Positions 15,091 through 24,577 of a DNA stretch of 55,419 nucleotides are shown piece after piece. Position 1 is the first letter of the stretch, and every line of letters starts with the position of its first letter. A model generated the notes under the pieces. The model did not search any database and was not told the DNA's origin. It was given only the letters and a program-made list of their open reading frames with translations. The translations under genes and the position numbers were made by a program. This DNA is from Nocardia abscessus NBRC 100374 (lineage in GTDB: Bacteria; Actinomycetota; Actinomycetes; Mycobacteriales; Mycobacteriaceae). The DNA lies in contig NZ_BAFP01000019.1 in NCBI RefSeq assembly GCF_000308455.1, positions 1 through 55,419 on the forward strand. Reading direction: 5' to 3'.

Positions 15091-17253
15091 ATGGCTCTCG
15101 ACAGCTCAACGATCTCCGAACCCGGTAGCGGCGCGGTGGCGCCGCCGGTCGCCAAGACGGTGCCCAGCGAGCGGATACACCACGGCGACGTCTTCGTCGA
15201 CGAGTACGAGTGGCTGCGGGAGAAGGAGAATCCCGACGTCATCGCCTACCTGGAGGCGGAGAACGCCTACACCGAGGCGCAGACCGAGCACCTCGGCACG
15301 TTGCGCGAGACGATCTTCGACGAGATCAAGGCGCGCACCCAGGAGACCGACCTCTCGGTACCCACCCGCCTCGGCGACTACTGGTACTACTCGCGCAGCT
15401 TCGAGGGCAAGCAGTACGGCGTGCACTGCCGGTGCCCGATCGCCGCGGGCATCGACGCCTGGACCCCGCCGCAGCTCGAGGCCGAGACCGAGGTCCCGGG
15501 CGAGGAAGTGCTGCTGGACAGCAACGAGCTGGCCGAGGGCCACGATTTCTTCGCGCTCGGCGCGTTCTCGATCAGCCATGACGGCACCCTGCTCGCCTAC
15601 TCGGTGGACAACGTCGGCGACGAGCGGTACGTGCTGCGCTTCAAGGACCTGCGCACCGGGGAACTGCTCGGCGACGAGATCGCGGGCACCGCTCCTGGCG
15701 CGACCTGGTCGCTGGACGGCAGCCACGTCTTCTATCAGACCGTCGACGAGTCCTGGCGGCCCGACACGGTGTGGCGGCACCGGCTCGGCAGCACCGATCC
15801 CGACGTCAAGGTGTTCCACGAGCCGGACGAGCGCTATTGGGTGAGCATCGGCGCGACCCGCTCGGAGAAATACCTGATGATCTGGGTCGGTTCCAAGATC
15901 ACCAGCGAAGGCTGGGTGCTGGAATCCGACGATCCCGAGGGCGAGTTCCGCGTCCTGCTGCCCCGCCGGGAGGGCGTCGAGTACTCCGCCGAGCACGCGG
16001 TGATCGGCGGCGCGGACCGGTTCCTGATCCTGCACAACGACGTGGTGGACGGCGTCAAGGCGGAGAACTTCGTGCTCGCCGAAGCGCCGGTCGATGATCC
16101 GTCGAACCTGACCCAGCTGATCGGGCATCGCGACGACGTGCGGCTCGAGGACATCGACGCGTTCGGCGACCACCTGGTGCTCAGCTACCGGCGCGAGGCG
16201 CTCACCCGGATCGCGGTATGGCCGCTGACCGAGTCGGGCTACGGCGAGCGATGCGAACTCGACTTCGATCTGGAACTCTTCGCGGTCGGCGTCGGCTCCA
16301 ATCCGGAGTGGGCCCAGCCGACCTTGCGCATCGGGCTGACCTCGTTCATCACGCCGATGCAGGTGTTCGACTACGTCCCGGCCACCGGTGAGCTGCTGTT
16401 GCGCAAGGAACAGCCCGTGCTCGGCGGCTACGACGCGAACGATTACGAACAGCAGCGGGACTGGGCGGTCGCCGAGGACGGCACCCGGATTCCGATCTCG
16501 CTGGTGCGCAAGAAGACGACGGCCGCCGACGGGCCGAAGCCGTTGCTGCTCTACGGCTACGGCTCCTACGAGGCGAGCATCGACCCGTCCTTCTCGGTCG
16601 CCCGCCTGTCGCTGCTGGACCGCGGCATGGTCTTCGCGGTCGCGCACGTGCGCGGCGGCGGTGAGATGGGCAGGCTCTGGTACGAGCACGGCAAGACGCT
16701 CACCAAGAAGAACACCTTCACCGACTTCGTGGCCGCCGCACGGCATCTGATCGCCACCGGGGCCACCGCCGCGGACCGGATGATCGCCGACGGCGGCAGT
16801 GCGGGCGGCTTGCTGGTCGGCGCGGTGGCGAACCTCGCCCCCGAGTTGTTCGCGGGCATCCTGGCCAACGTGCCGTTCGTCGATCCGCTCACCTCGATCC
16901 TGGACCCGTCGCTCCCGCTGACCGTCATCGAGTGGGACGAGTGGGGCAACCCGCTGGCGGACAAGGACGTCTACGAGTACATGAAGTCCTACTCGCCGTA
17001 TGAGAACGTCGCGGCCGAGGACTACCCGGCGATCCTGGCCATCACCAGCCTGAACGACACTCGCGTGCTCTACGTCGAGCCGGCGAAGTGGATCGCCAAG
17101 CTGCGCGCTACCGCGACCGGCGACGCGCCGCTGCTGCTGAAGACCGAGATGAGCGCGGGTCACGGCGGAGTCAGCGGACGCTACGAGAAGTGGCGGGAAG
17201 TGGCCTTCGAACACGCCTGGGTACTCGACACGGTCGGTCTCGCCGACGCGTAG
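15091..17253 (+). CDS. ptrB: S9 family peptidase, oligopeptidase B type
   Basis: Serine oligopeptidase of 720 aa, cytoplasmic, cutting short peptides, usually after basic residues. The N-terminal two thirds is the beta-propeller (DEYEWLREKENPDV start). The C-terminal third is the alpha/beta-hydrolase domain. The triad is visible: serine in DGGSAGGLLVG, aspartate in LNDTRVLYVEP, histidine in AGHGGVSGRYEK. Length is normal for PtrB, and the gene is intact (in M. tuberculosis, from memory, ptrB is split in two). ATG 15091 is supported by TAGGGT seven bases upstream. It lies 10 bases after MerR, so partial co-transcription is possible. Confidence 0.95.
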   Translation: MALDSSTISEPGSGAVAPPVAKTVPSERIHHGDVFVDEYEWLREKENPDVIAYLEAENAYTEAQTEHLGTLRETIFDEIKARTQETDLSVPTRLGDYWYYSRSFEGKQYGVHCRCPIAAGIDAWTPPQLEAETEVPGEEVLLDSNELAEGHDFFALGAFSISHDGTLLAYSVDNVGDERYVLRFKDLRTGELLGDEIAGTAPGATWSLDGSHVFYQTVDESWRPDTVWRHRLGSTDPDVKVFHEPDERYWVSIGATRSEKYLMIWVGSKITSEGWVLESDDPEGEFRVLLPRREGVEYSAEHAVIGGADRFLILHNDVVDGVKAENFVLAEAPVDDPSNLTQLIGHRDDVRLEDIDAFGDHLVLSYRREALTRIAVWPLTESGYGERCELDFDLELFAVGVGSNPEWAQPTLRIGLTSFITPMQVFDYVPATGELLLRKEQPVLGGYDANDYEQQRDWAVAEDGTRIPISLVRKKTTAADGPKPLLLYGYGSYEASIDPSFSVARLSLLDRGMVFAVAHVRGGGEMGRLWYEHGKTLTKKNTFTDFVAAARHLIATGATAADRMIADGGSAGGLLVGAVANLAPELFAGILANVPFVDPLTSILDPSLPLTVIEWDEWGNPLADKDVYEYMKSYSPYENVAAEDYPAILAITSLNDTRVLYVEPAKWIAKLRATATGDAPLLLKTEMSAGHGGVSGRYEKWREVAFEHAWVLDTVGLADA

Positions 17254-17407
17254 CGGACCGGGATCGCTGCCGGTCGAACCGGTGGCGTGCGGATGACGGC
17301 GGCGCGCCGCGGGCGGGGCGAGGGCTCGACACAGGCGTGACGGAGTGTTCGCCACCTGGTCACGCGGCCTGCATGTCGAGGACATGTGCGGCTGGCACCG
17401 TAGGTTC

Positions 17408-18109
17408 ATGAACGCTGAGCTGATCGTCTCCATTTCCGGGATCAAGGACACCACCCGGGACACGGCGATGGAGTTCGCCGAACAGATGGATCGGCGCGGC
17501 GTGCCGCTCTCGCTGCTGGTCGCGCCGCGGCTGAAGGGCAAGTACCGGTTGCTCGACGACCCGGCGACGCAGGCCTGGCTGCGCGGGCGGCGGGCTCGCG
17601 GCGACGCGATCGTGCTGCACGGCTACGACCAGGCTGCCACCAAGCGGCGGCGCGCCGAGTTCGCCGCGCTGCCCGGGCACGAGGCGAAGCTGCGGTTGAC
17701 CGCGGCGGACCGGGTGCTGGAGCAGGTCGACCTGCGCACCCGGCTGTTCGCCGCCCCGCGCTGGGATGCCTCGGCGGGCGCGCTCGCCGTGCTGCCCGAG
17801 GTCGGGTTCCGGTTGGCGCTCGGTCTCACCTCGATCGTCGACCTGGAGCGCAATGTGGCGCAGAAGTCCAGGGTGTACGGCATCGGCGAAGGATTCCGCG
17901 CGGAGCCGTGGTGGTGCCGGGCCCTGGTCATGGGCGCCGCGCGCACGGCGCGTCGCGGCGGGGTGCTGCGGCTGGCCGTGTCCGCCGCCCAGCTGGCGCG
18001 TTCCGGCCCGAGGCAGGCCATGCTCGACGCCGTCGACTTGGCGCAGTACCACGGGGCGGCAGGCACGACCTACCGGTGGGAGCCCTTCCCTGTCGTTCGA
18101 GCCGCATGA
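17408..18109 (+). CDS. DUF2334 domain protein (polysaccharide deacetylase-like)
   Basis: Product of 233 aa resembling DUF2334 proteins, which share the NodB/polysaccharide deacetylase barrel. Visible segments are ELIVSISGIKD, VPLSLLVAPRLKG, GDAIVLHGYDQ (the family HGY/H-x-x segment) and APRWDASAGALAVLPEVGF. Whether the metal site is complete cannot be decided, so enzymatic activity is uncertain. No signal peptide is seen with the ATG at 17408; longer in-frame starts upstream look unconvincing. It follows ptrB by 154 bases of gene-free DNA. Confidence 0.78.
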   Translation: MNAELIVSISGIKDTTRDTAMEFAEQMDRRGVPLSLLVAPRLKGKYRLLDDPATQAWLRGRRARGDAIVLHGYDQAATKRRRAEFAALPGHEAKLRLTAADRVLEQVDLRTRLFAAPRWDASAGALAVLPEVGFRLALGLTSIVDLERNVAQKSRVYGIGEGFRAEPWWCRALVMGAARTARRGGVLRLAVSAAQLARSGPRQAMLDAVDLAQYHGAAGTTYRWEPFPVVRAA

Positions 18110-18223
18110 CTGACGCCGCGGCGCACGGTGTGTCGGCACCGTCGCCCGCGGCCGGTCGGGACCGCTTTCGCGCGACCGATCGGCGCCGCCGCCCGCGAAT
18201 GGCGTAGCCGGGCGGCGGCGCTG

Positions 18224-19621
18224 TCACGACCGGGACGCGGCGATCGTCGTCTGCGGTACGGCAGGCGACGCGCTGTGTGTGAAGCCGCCCGCCTCCTCGC
18301 GCGTGAGCGAGGTGGAGAACGGTCGCTGCCGCAGCTGTCGCATGCAGCGGGCGAGATCGGCGAGCAGCAGGTCGGCCATGTCGATGGTGAAGCCGTGGCG
18401 CAGTACCGCGCGCATGACGGTCTCGTCGCCCCGGTCGGCGGGCAGCGGATACGCCGCGATCAGCCACCCTCGGGAGCGCAGCCGGTCGGAGAGGTCGTAG
18501 AGGTTCCAGCCGGGATCCCCGCTCAGCCGCCAGCACACCGCCGTGATGCCACGCTGTGGGTCACCGTCGTGGATCAACTCGAAGACTTCGAGCCCGCGCA
18601 ATCCCGCGGCCAGGTGCTGCGCCACCCGATAGATCGCGGACTGCACCCTCGCATAGCCGGCGCGCCCCAACCGGATGAATTCGTAGTACTGGGTGATCGC
18701 CTGCCCGCCGGGCCGGGAGAAGTTCAGGTTGAAGGTGGCCATGCTGCCGCCGAGATAGTCGACGTCGAAGATCAACTCCTCGGGCAGGTCGGCGGCGTCG
18801 CGCCAGATCGCCCAGCCCGCGCCGAGCGGCGCCAGCCCGGTCTTGTGACCCGAGGCGTTGATCGACTTCACCCGGGGCAGGCGGAAGTCCCAGACCAGAT
18901 CCGGTGCGGTGAAGGGGGCGAGGAAACCGCCGCTCGCCGCGTCGACGTGGATCGGGATGTCCCAGCCCTTCTCGCGCTGCAACGCGTCCAGCGCCGCGCT
19001 GACGCGGGCGACGTCTTCGAACAGTCCGGTGTAGGTCTGGCCGAACGTGGGGACGACCATCATGGTGTTCGCGTCGCAATGCTCCGCTAGATCGTCGGGG
19101 TGCATGGTGAGCCGGTCGCCGCGCAGCGGGATCTGCCGGATCTCCACATCGAAGTAGCGTGCGAATTTCTCCCAGCAGACCTGTACCGGACCGCAGACGA
19201 AATTGGGCGTGCCGGTGCCGCCGCCCTTGCGCCAGCGGAACTTTGCCGCGAGGCCGCCGAGCATGGCCGCCTCGCTGGACCCGATGGTCGAGGTGCCGTG
19301 CGTGGTGGCCGGGTCCGGCGCGTGCCACAGGTCGGCGACCATCCGGACGGCGCGGCGCTCCAGTTCGGCCGTCTGCGGGTACTCGTCCTTGTCGACGATG
19401 TTCTTGTCCAGGCATTCGGACATCAGCCTGCGTGCCTGATCGTCCACCCACGTGGTGCAGAAGGTGGCCAGGTTCATCCTGGACACGCCGTCGAGCATCA
19501 GCTCGTCGTGCACGATCTCGTAAGCGACCTGGGGAAACATCTCGTGCGCCGGAAAACCGCCCCGCGGCGCGGACCGGCTGAGTCCCGGCAGGGCGAACAG
19601 GTCATCGGCTCCTTCGGACAT
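18224..19621 (-). CDS. gadB: Glutamate decarboxylase
   Basis: PLP enzyme of 465 aa converting glutamate to GABA and CO2. Typical segments: the N-terminal HEMFPQVAYEIVHDELMLDGVSRMNLATFC, EYPQTAELERRAVRM, GTSTIGSSEAAMLGGLA, HVDAASGGFLAPF, and the PLP lysine in SINASGHKTGLAPLGAGW. Length is normal for the bacterial/plant type. The ATG at 19621 has GGGAGG about 10 bases upstream. No GadC-like antiporter is adjacent, so a role in a classical acid-resistance pair is not supported here. It is convergent with the DUF2334 gene. Confidence 0.96.
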   Translation of the reverse strand: MSEGADDLFALPGLSRSAPRGGFPAHEMFPQVAYEIVHDELMLDGVSRMNLATFCTTWVDDQARRLMSECLDKNIVDKDEYPQTAELERRAVRMVADLWHAPDPATTHGTSTIGSSEAAMLGGLAAKFRWRKGGGTGTPNFVCGPVQVCWEKFARYFDVEIRQIPLRGDRLTMHPDDLAEHCDANTMMVVPTFGQTYTGLFEDVARVSAALDALQREKGWDIPIHVDAASGGFLAPFTAPDLVWDFRLPRVKSINASGHKTGLAPLGAGWAIWRDAADLPEELIFDVDYLGGSMATFNLNFSRPGGQAITQYYEFIRLGRAGYARVQSAIYRVAQHLAAGLRGLEVFELIHDGDPQRGITAVCWRLSGDPGWNLYDLSDRLRSRGWLIAAYPLPADRGDETVMRAVLRHGFTIDMADLLLADLARCMRQLRQRPFSTSLTREEAGGFTHSASPAVPQTTIAASRS

Positions 19622-19821
19622 GACAACGGCCTCCCGGTTGGACTGGTGTGCGGGTGTGCCCTAGGAGAATGCCAATAGTTTGCTCAGCAGTCTCGATTCC
19701 CAGCTTGGCACACCCTTCCCGTCGCCGGACGCACTTCGCGCATACCTCGGATTCCGCGCTGCGGGCAGTGCGGGCGCGAAGACCCGACCGGCGGTGCGAA
19801 CTTCGCTCGCGGCGCGGGCGA

Positions 19822-19827
19822 TAGGGT
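19822..19827 (+). promoter_or_regulatory. Candidate -10 of M20 peptidase gene
   Basis: TAGGGT ends six bases before the ATG at 19834. The same stretch contains GAGGGA, so leaderless and leadered translation cannot be separated by eye. The rest of 19622-19833 shows no gene. Confidence 0.35.
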
Positions 19828-19833
19828 GAGGGA

Positions 19834-21189
19834 ATGGCGGAGGATGTACGGGTGGCGGAATTGCGCGGTGCCGTGGCGGGGCTGATGGGCCAAGCGAAAA
19901 GAGATCTGGCGCAGCTTGTTTCGTTTCGTTCGGTGGCCGATCCACGGCAGTATCCGATCGAGGAGTGCGACATGGCGGCGCAGTGGGTGGCCGACGCGTT
20001 CGTCGCCGCCGGACTTACCGCGGTCGGTCTGCACGAAACGCCGGACGGCACCAAGGCCGTCGTCGCGTCGCGGCCTGCGCCCGATGGCGCGCCGACGGTG
20101 TTGCTCTACTGTCACTACGACGTCCAGCCGCCGATGGACGAGGCGGCATGGCGCACCCCGCCCTGGGAGCTGACGGAGCGGGACGGGCGCTGGTACGGAC
20201 GCGGCAGCGCGGACTGCAAGGGCAACATCGTCATGCACCTGACGGCGCTGCGGGCGCTGGGTCCGGACTTGCCGCTGGGCGTCACCGTCGTCGCGGAGGG
20301 CTCCGAGGAGCAGAGCACCGGGGGACTGGCGCAGTTCGTCGAAGCCAACCCGGACCTGTTGCGTGCGGACGCGATCGTGATCGGCGACTGCGGCAACTTC
20401 GCCGCGGGCGTGCCGACCCTCACGCAGACGTTGCGCGGCGGGGTGAACGTGCTGGTCACCGTCGAAACCCTGGCGAGCTCACTGCATTCCGGAATGTTCG
20501 GCGGCCCGGCCCCCGACGCGCTCGCCGCGCTGATCCGGCTGCTGGCCTCGCTGCGCGACGAGCGCGGCAACACCACGATCGACGGGCTGCCCAACGATCA
20601 GGTGTGGACCGGTGTGCAGTATCCGAGCGAACAGTTCCACGCCGACGCGCGCGTCCTGCGCGGCGTCGACCTCATCGGTGACGGCACCGTCGCCGACATG
20701 CTCTGGGCGCGACCGGCGCTGACGGTGCTCGGCATCGACGCGCCCCCCGTGGTCGGATCCGCCGCCGCGATCCCGCCGATCGCGCGGGCCCGCCTCAACC
20801 TGCGCATCCCGCCGGGCACCGACCCGCAGCAGGCGCATCGGGCGCTCGTCGCGCACCTGGAGGCGCACACGCCGTGGCATGCCACGCTGACCGTCGAACT
20901 GGAAGGCACCGGCGCACCCTTCCGATCCCCGACCGGCGGACCGGCGCGCGCCGCGATGGAGGCGGCCCTGGCCGCGTCCTACGGCCGCCCGGCGACCACC
21001 CAGGGACAGGGTGGCTCGATCCCGCTGTGCAACGTCTTCGCGACCACCTTCCCGGACGCGGAGATCATGTTGCTCGGGGTCGAGGAACCGAAAGCCCTCA
21101 TCCACGCGCCCAACGAGAGCGTCGATCCGAAAGAGATCGAGCACATGGCGTTGGCCGAGGCGCTTTTCCTCGCGACCTATACCGGATAG
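19834..21189 (+). CDS. M20 family dipeptidase/peptidase
   Basis: Zinc metallopeptidase of 451 aa, cytoplasmic. Metal and catalytic residues are seen in LYCHYDVQPP (His and catalytic Asp), GRGSADCKGN (bridging Asp), AEGSEEQST (Glu-Glu), DCGN and the C-terminal LIHAPNES histidine. The dimerisation (lid) domain lies at about residues 205-330. It belongs to the M20 dipeptidase group that includes carnosinase-like enzymes; the substrate is unassigned. It ends two bases before the convergent MBL gene end. Confidence 0.93.
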   Translation: MAEDVRVAELRGAVAGLMGQAKRDLAQLVSFRSVADPRQYPIEECDMAAQWVADAFVAAGLTAVGLHETPDGTKAVVASRPAPDGAPTVLLYCHYDVQPPMDEAAWRTPPWELTERDGRWYGRGSADCKGNIVMHLTALRALGPDLPLGVTVVAEGSEEQSTGGLAQFVEANPDLLRADAIVIGDCGNFAAGVPTLTQTLRGGVNVLVTVETLASSLHSGMFGGPAPDALAALIRLLASLRDERGNTTIDGLPNDQVWTGVQYPSEQFHADARVLRGVDLIGDGTVADMLWARPALTVLGIDAPPVVGSAAAIPPIARARLNLRIPPGTDPQQAHRALVAHLEAHTPWHATLTVELEGTGAPFRSPTGGPARAAMEAALAASYGRPATTQGQGGSIPLCNVFATTFPDAEIMLLGVEEPKALIHAPNESVDPKEIEHMALAEALFLATYTG

Positions 21190-21191
21190 CC

Positions 21192-21836
21192 CTACAGTTC
21201 GGCGGCGTCCTCCGGCTCGAGCACCCGGAATTCGGTTCCGGCGGGGGCCATCTCGCTGAGGCGTCCGAAATAGATGCCCTGCGCTTCGCGCTGGATGATG
21301 CCGAAATGGATCGGCAGCGCGACCCGCGGGGCGACCGCGCGCAGGTAATCGACCGCCTCGCTGATCCGCATCCAAGGAGCCGCGGCCGGGGTGGCCAGCA
21401 CACCGACCCGGACCGGCGGCACCCACAGCGAGTCACCGGGATGCACCAGCTGAGCCGGGTCGTCCGGTGTGCCCAGCTGGAAGACGGTGTTGTCGATCAC
21501 GGGAATCTCCGGGTGGATGACGGCGTGCCTGCCCCCGCCGCCGACGATCTGGAGACCGCCGAGGGTGAGTACGTTGCCCGCGCGCACCGCCTCCCACGGC
21601 TCACCGCGCTGCTGGGCGGTCTGTGGATCCGACAGCAACCGCGCGCCGGGATTCGCGTCGATGAGCGCCTCGATCCGGTTCGGGTCGATGTGGTCGGGAT
21701 GCTGATGGGTGACCGCGATCGCGTCCAGGCCGGTGAGGCCCTCGAAGCCGTGCGAGAAGGTGCCCGGGTCGAACAGGATCTTCTTGCCGTGCAACTCGAC
21801 GAGGAGGCAGGAGTGACCGAAGTGGGCTATGCGCAT
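21192..21836 (-). CDS. MBL-fold metal-dependent hydrolase
   Basis: Hydrolase of 214 aa of the UlaG/YtnP-like group. The N-terminus RIAHFGHSCLLVELHGKKILFDPG and the metal motif THQHPDHID (H-x-H-x-D-H) are intact; further ligands are likely D and H in the C-terminal half (LPIHFG). It lies upstream of and divergent from purS, the same relative position as in mycobacteria as I recall. Substrate unknown. A TAGCAT hexamer lies six bases before the ATG, suggesting a leaderless transcript. Confidence 0.88.
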   Translation of the reverse strand: MRIAHFGHSCLLVELHGKKILFDPGTFSHGFEGLTGLDAIAVTHQHPDHIDPNRIEALIDANPGARLLSDPQTAQQRGEPWEAVRAGNVLTLGGLQIVGGGGRHAVIHPEIPVIDNTVFQLGTPDDPAQLVHPGDSLWVPPVRVGVLATPAAAPWMRISEAVDYLRAVAPRVALPIHFGIIQREAQGIYFGRLSEMAPAGTEFRVLEPEDAAEL

Positions 21837-21842
21837 GCCGCC

Positions 21843-21848
21843 ATGCTA
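21843..21848 (-). promoter_or_regulatory. Candidate -10 of MBL-fold gene
   Basis: TAGCAT on the minus strand ends six bases before the ATG at 21836. Confidence 0.4.
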
Positions 21849-21967
21849 TCCACGCCCGGTGTGTTCTCCGCGACAACGCCGAGGTCTTGGCCGACCCCGC
21901 GGATGCCGCGTCCGACCAGCACAACTACGCTGCTGAGGTAACCCCACAACCACATGAGGAGCAACGC

Positions 21968-22204
21968 GTGGCACGAGTCGTGGTCGAGGTGATGCCGAAG
22001 GCCGAGATCCTGGATCCGCAGGGGCAGGCCATCGTCGGCGCGCTTCCGCGCCTGGGATTCGAGGGCGTCTCGGACGTGCGGCAGGGCAAGCGATTCGAAC
22101 TCGACGTCGACGACAGCGTCGATGACGCCGCGCTCGAGCGGATCGCCGAATCGCTGCTGTGCAACACGGTGATCGAGGAGTGGAAGGTGGTTCGCGTCTC
22201 ATGA
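21968..22204 (+). CDS. purS: FGAM synthase subunit PurS
   Basis: Small structural subunit (78 aa) of the three-part FGAM synthase PurSQL. The family pattern [23 protein letters not shown] and [16 protein letters not shown] is complete. The GTG at 21968 is chosen because GAGGAG lies six bases upstream and the domain starts there. The stop overlaps the purQ start (ATGA), so the two are translationally coupled. Confidence 0.95.
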   Translation: MARVVVEVMPKAEILDPQGQAIVGALPRLGFEGVSDVRQGKRFELDVDDSVDDAALERIAESLLCNTVIEEWKVVRVS

Positions 22205-22878
22205 CCGCGCGGATCGGGGTGATCACGTTTCCCGGCACGCTCGACGACGTCGACGCGGCCAGGGCGGTGCGCCTGGCCGGCGCGGAGGCGGTCACCCTGT
22301 GGCACGCCGACGCCGATCTGAAGAGCGTCGACGCGGTGATCGTGCCCGGCGGCTTCTCCTACGGCGACTACCTGCGTGCCGGGGCCATCGCCCGGTTCGC
22401 CCCGGTGATGGGCGAGGTCGTGCGCGCGGCGGGCGCCGGGCTGCCGGTGCTGGGCATCTGCAACGGCTTCCAAGTGCTGTGCGAGGCCGGGTTGCTGCCC
22501 GGCGCGCTGACCCGCAACGAGGGACTGCACTTCATCTGCCGGGACGAGTGGCTCACCGTGGATTCGGTGTCGACGGCGTGGACCTCCCGCTTCGAGCCGG
22601 GCGCTCAGATCCTCATCCCGCTCAAGTCCGGTGAGGGGCGCTACCAGGCGTCGGAGGCCGTGCTGGACGAACTGGAGGGCGAGGGCCGGGTGGTCTTCCG
22701 CTACGCCAGCGGCAACCCGAACGGCTCGCAGCGCCGTATCGCGGGCATCGCCTCGGCCAACGGTCGCGTCGTCGGCTTGATGCCCCACCCCGAACACGCC
22801 ACCGAGCCGCTGACCGGCCCGAGCGACGACGGGCTCGGCCTGTTCCTCTCGGTACTGGACACGCTGGTAGGGGTCTGA
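22201..22878 (+). CDS. purQ: FGAM synthase glutaminase subunit PurQ
   Basis: Class I glutamine amidotransferase of 225 aa that feeds ammonia to PurL for FGAR to FGAM conversion. The nucleophile is in GICNGFQVL, and the His/Glu partners are in LMPHPEHA. The N-terminal [13 protein letters not shown] and [16 protein letters not shown] are typical. The ATG overlaps the purS stop by four bases. purL is separate, about 4.6 kb downstream, with regulatory and peptidase genes in between. Confidence 0.97.
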   Translation: MTARIGVITFPGTLDDVDAARAVRLAGAEAVTLWHADADLKSVDAVIVPGGFSYGDYLRAGAIARFAPVMGEVVRAAGAGLPVLGICNGFQVLCEAGLLPGALTRNEGLHFICRDEWLTVDSVSTAWTSRFEPGAQILIPLKSGEGRYQASEAVLDELEGEGRVVFRYASGNPNGSQRRIAGIASANGRVVGLMPHPEHATEPLTGPSDDGLGLFLSVLDTLVGV

Positions 22879-23019
22879 TCTTCCAGCCGGGCACGTTGGT
22901 AGTCGAGTCAGGACATAGTGCACGCGGTTTGTAGTGGCTCGGCCGCGAATTGACCGGTGAACAGTGGTTCTTTGTCGTGCGGGTTTGCTCGAACGCGAGT
23001 TGGCCGCGGGGGCGTCGGT

Positions 23020-24096
23020 TCAGCTGATGCGGTCGACGATGTCGAAGTCCACGCCTTGCGCGCGGGCGAGGTAGCCGCGCTGGATCGCCTGGTTGCCTCG
23101 GAAACTTCTGATGCCGGAAGGCGTTTCGAGGATCAGGCCGTGATCGAGGGCGTCGAGGATCTCGGGCACGCGCAGTGAGCCGACCGTCCGTGCGAGCGCG
23201 CCCAGCGTGTGGACGGCTTCGTAGGTGGCGTTGCTGAAGCTGGTCAAGGCGGGGGCGAACGCGCCGTACCGCGCGCGGTAGCGGGCCAGGCGGTCGCGTC
23301 CGTCGGCGGTGCGGCCGTCGAGGAAGAAGCTGGACGCCACGAAGAAGTCGTGGTTGGCCTCCGGGCCCGCCGCCAGCAGCACGTTCTCGTCGGCGGCCGG
23401 ACTGACCCGCAGCTGGCTCGCCGCGCGGCCGGTGGCCGCGTACTGCCGGTTGAAGCGGGCGACATCGGCGCCGACCATCAGGATCACCACTCCGTCGGCC
23501 AGGTCGAGTGCCGGATGGGTGAGGAAGCCGGAGAAATCCGCGCATCCCAGCGGCACGAACTGTTCCAGCACGATCGCGGCCGGATCGGGCAGGCTCGCGC
23601 GAATCGCCTTGGCGGACTTGCGCGGCCAGATGTAGTCGTTGCCGATGACGGCCCAGCGTCGCACGCCGTACTCGCGTTGGAGCCAGTGCACGGCGGGCAC
23701 GGTCTGCCCCGCCGGATGCTCGCCGAGCATCAGCACGCCGGGCAGTTCGTCGGTCAGGCCCTCGTGGCTGGTGGCGTACAGGTACGGCGCCCGGCCGGCG
23801 CAGGCGCGCGCCACGGCCCGGCGGACCGCGGAGGTGTGCCACCCGGTGATGGCGTGCACCATGCCGGTGGACAGCAGCGCGGAGACTTCGGCGGCGACTT
23901 CGAGCGGCGGCCGCCCGCCGTCGATATTCGTGGTACGAATTTCCCGCCCCAGAATTCCGGTACTGCGGTTGATTTCATCGACCGCGAGCGTTATCGCCGC
24001 ATCGCAGGACGGCGCGACGATACCGCCCGGACCCTGCCGCGGAACTATGTTGAGGACCTCGATCGTGCCGTCGGGGCTCTCGATCGACGTCGACAT
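23020..24096 (-). CDS. AmiC/NhhC-like amide-sensor protein (periplasmic-binding fold, no signal peptide)
   Basis: Protein of 358 aa with the type I periplasmic-binding fold of the amide/urea group (AmiC, FmdD, NhhC). Segments include GPGGIVAPSCDAAITLAVDEINR, GILGREI, VHAITGWHTSAVRRAV, WAVIGNDYIWPRKSAKA and YEAVHTLG. It has no signal peptide or lipobox, so it is cytoplasmic and more likely a sensor than a transporter component. AmiC of Pseudomonas and NhhC of Rhodococcus are such sensors for amides or nitriles. It faces a MarR gene across 49 bases, as expected for a sensor/repressor switch. No amidase or nitrile hydratase gene is next to it. Ligand identity is inferred only. Confidence 0.8.
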   Translation of the reverse strand: MSTSIESPDGTIEVLNIVPRQGPGGIVAPSCDAAITLAVDEINRSTGILGREIRTTNIDGGRPPLEVAAEVSALLSTGMVHAITGWHTSAVRRAVARACAGRAPYLYATSHEGLTDELPGVLMLGEHPAGQTVPAVHWLQREYGVRRWAVIGNDYIWPRKSAKAIRASLPDPAAIVLEQFVPLGCADFSGFLTHPALDLADGVVILMVGADVARFNRQYAATGRAASQLRVSPAADENVLLAAGPEANHDFFVASSFFLDGRTADGRDRLARYRARYGAFAPALTSFSNATYEAVHTLGALARTVGSLRVPEILDALDHGLILETPSGIRSFRGNQAIQRGYLARAQGVDFDIVDRIS

Positions 24097-24111
24097 TCGG
24101 TACTCTTCTTC

Positions 24112-24123
24112 TCGTTCGAGCGA
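24112..24123. promoter_or_regulatory. Candidate operator between the AmiC-like and MarR genes
   Basis: TCGTTCGAGCGA is a near-palindrome (10 of 12 positions) in the middle of the 49-base divergent intergenic region. It is a plausible MarR operator controlling both genes. Confidence 0.35.
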
Positions 24124-24145
24124 AATTCACGGCAGGCGGGAAATA

Positions 24146-24577
24146 ATGACGTCCATTGTAAGCGGAAATTCGACGCTGCATGGCGCGCTGCGTGCCGCGG
24201 AGCGTGGTTGGGTGCGGCACTTGGACGTGGCACTGTGCGCCAGGCAACTCTCGCCGGATCAGTGGTCGATGCTGTCGAATCTGTGTGGCGACGCGGGGAT
24301 CACGATGACCGAGCTGGCGGCCAGGTCGCAGCTGGCGCCGTCCTCGGCCACCAGGCACGCCGACTATCTGGCCGAGCGCGGCCTGATCTTCCGGCTCGCC
24401 GCGCAGGATGATCGGCGCCGCATCCTGATCGGCCTCAGCAAGCTCGGGGCCGACCTGGTCGCCGAGGTGCGCGCGGAGGAGGCGCACGCCGAGCAGGAGT
24501 TGCGCGGGCGCATCGGAGCGCGCCGATATACCGAACTCATGCGATTGCTCGACTTGGTTTCCATCGCCTCGGAGTAA
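24146..24577 (+). CDS. MarR family transcriptional regulator
   Basis: Regulator of 143 aa. The winged helix is clear: DQWSMLSNLCGDAGITMTELAARSQLAPSSATRHADYLAERGLIFRLAAQDDRRRILIGLSKLG, with the wing residues DRR present. The ATG at 24146 is chosen because it begins the domain after a GGCGGG stretch; a much longer in-frame opening upstream overlaps the divergent gene and is not credible. Its pairing with an AmiC-like gene resembles NhhC/NhhD of Rhodococcus rhodochrous J1, where, from memory, NhhD is MarR-like. Two palindromes follow its stop codon. Confidence 0.9.
   Translation: MTSIVSGNSTLHGALRAAERGWVRHLDVALCARQLSPDQWSMLSNLCGDAGITMTELAARSQLAPSSATRHADYLAERGLIFRLAAQDDRRRILIGLSKLGADLVAEVRAEEAHAEQELRGRIGARRYTELMRLLDLVSIASE

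Noticed and set aside
15106..17541. Minus-strand open frame opposite ptrB
   Set aside because: Shadow frame; the plus strand carries a full S9A triad.
21837..21967. Purine riboswitch upstream of purS
   Set aside because: No room for a full aptamer and no conserved core bases seen; the space holds the MBL gene promoter and a ribosome-binding site.
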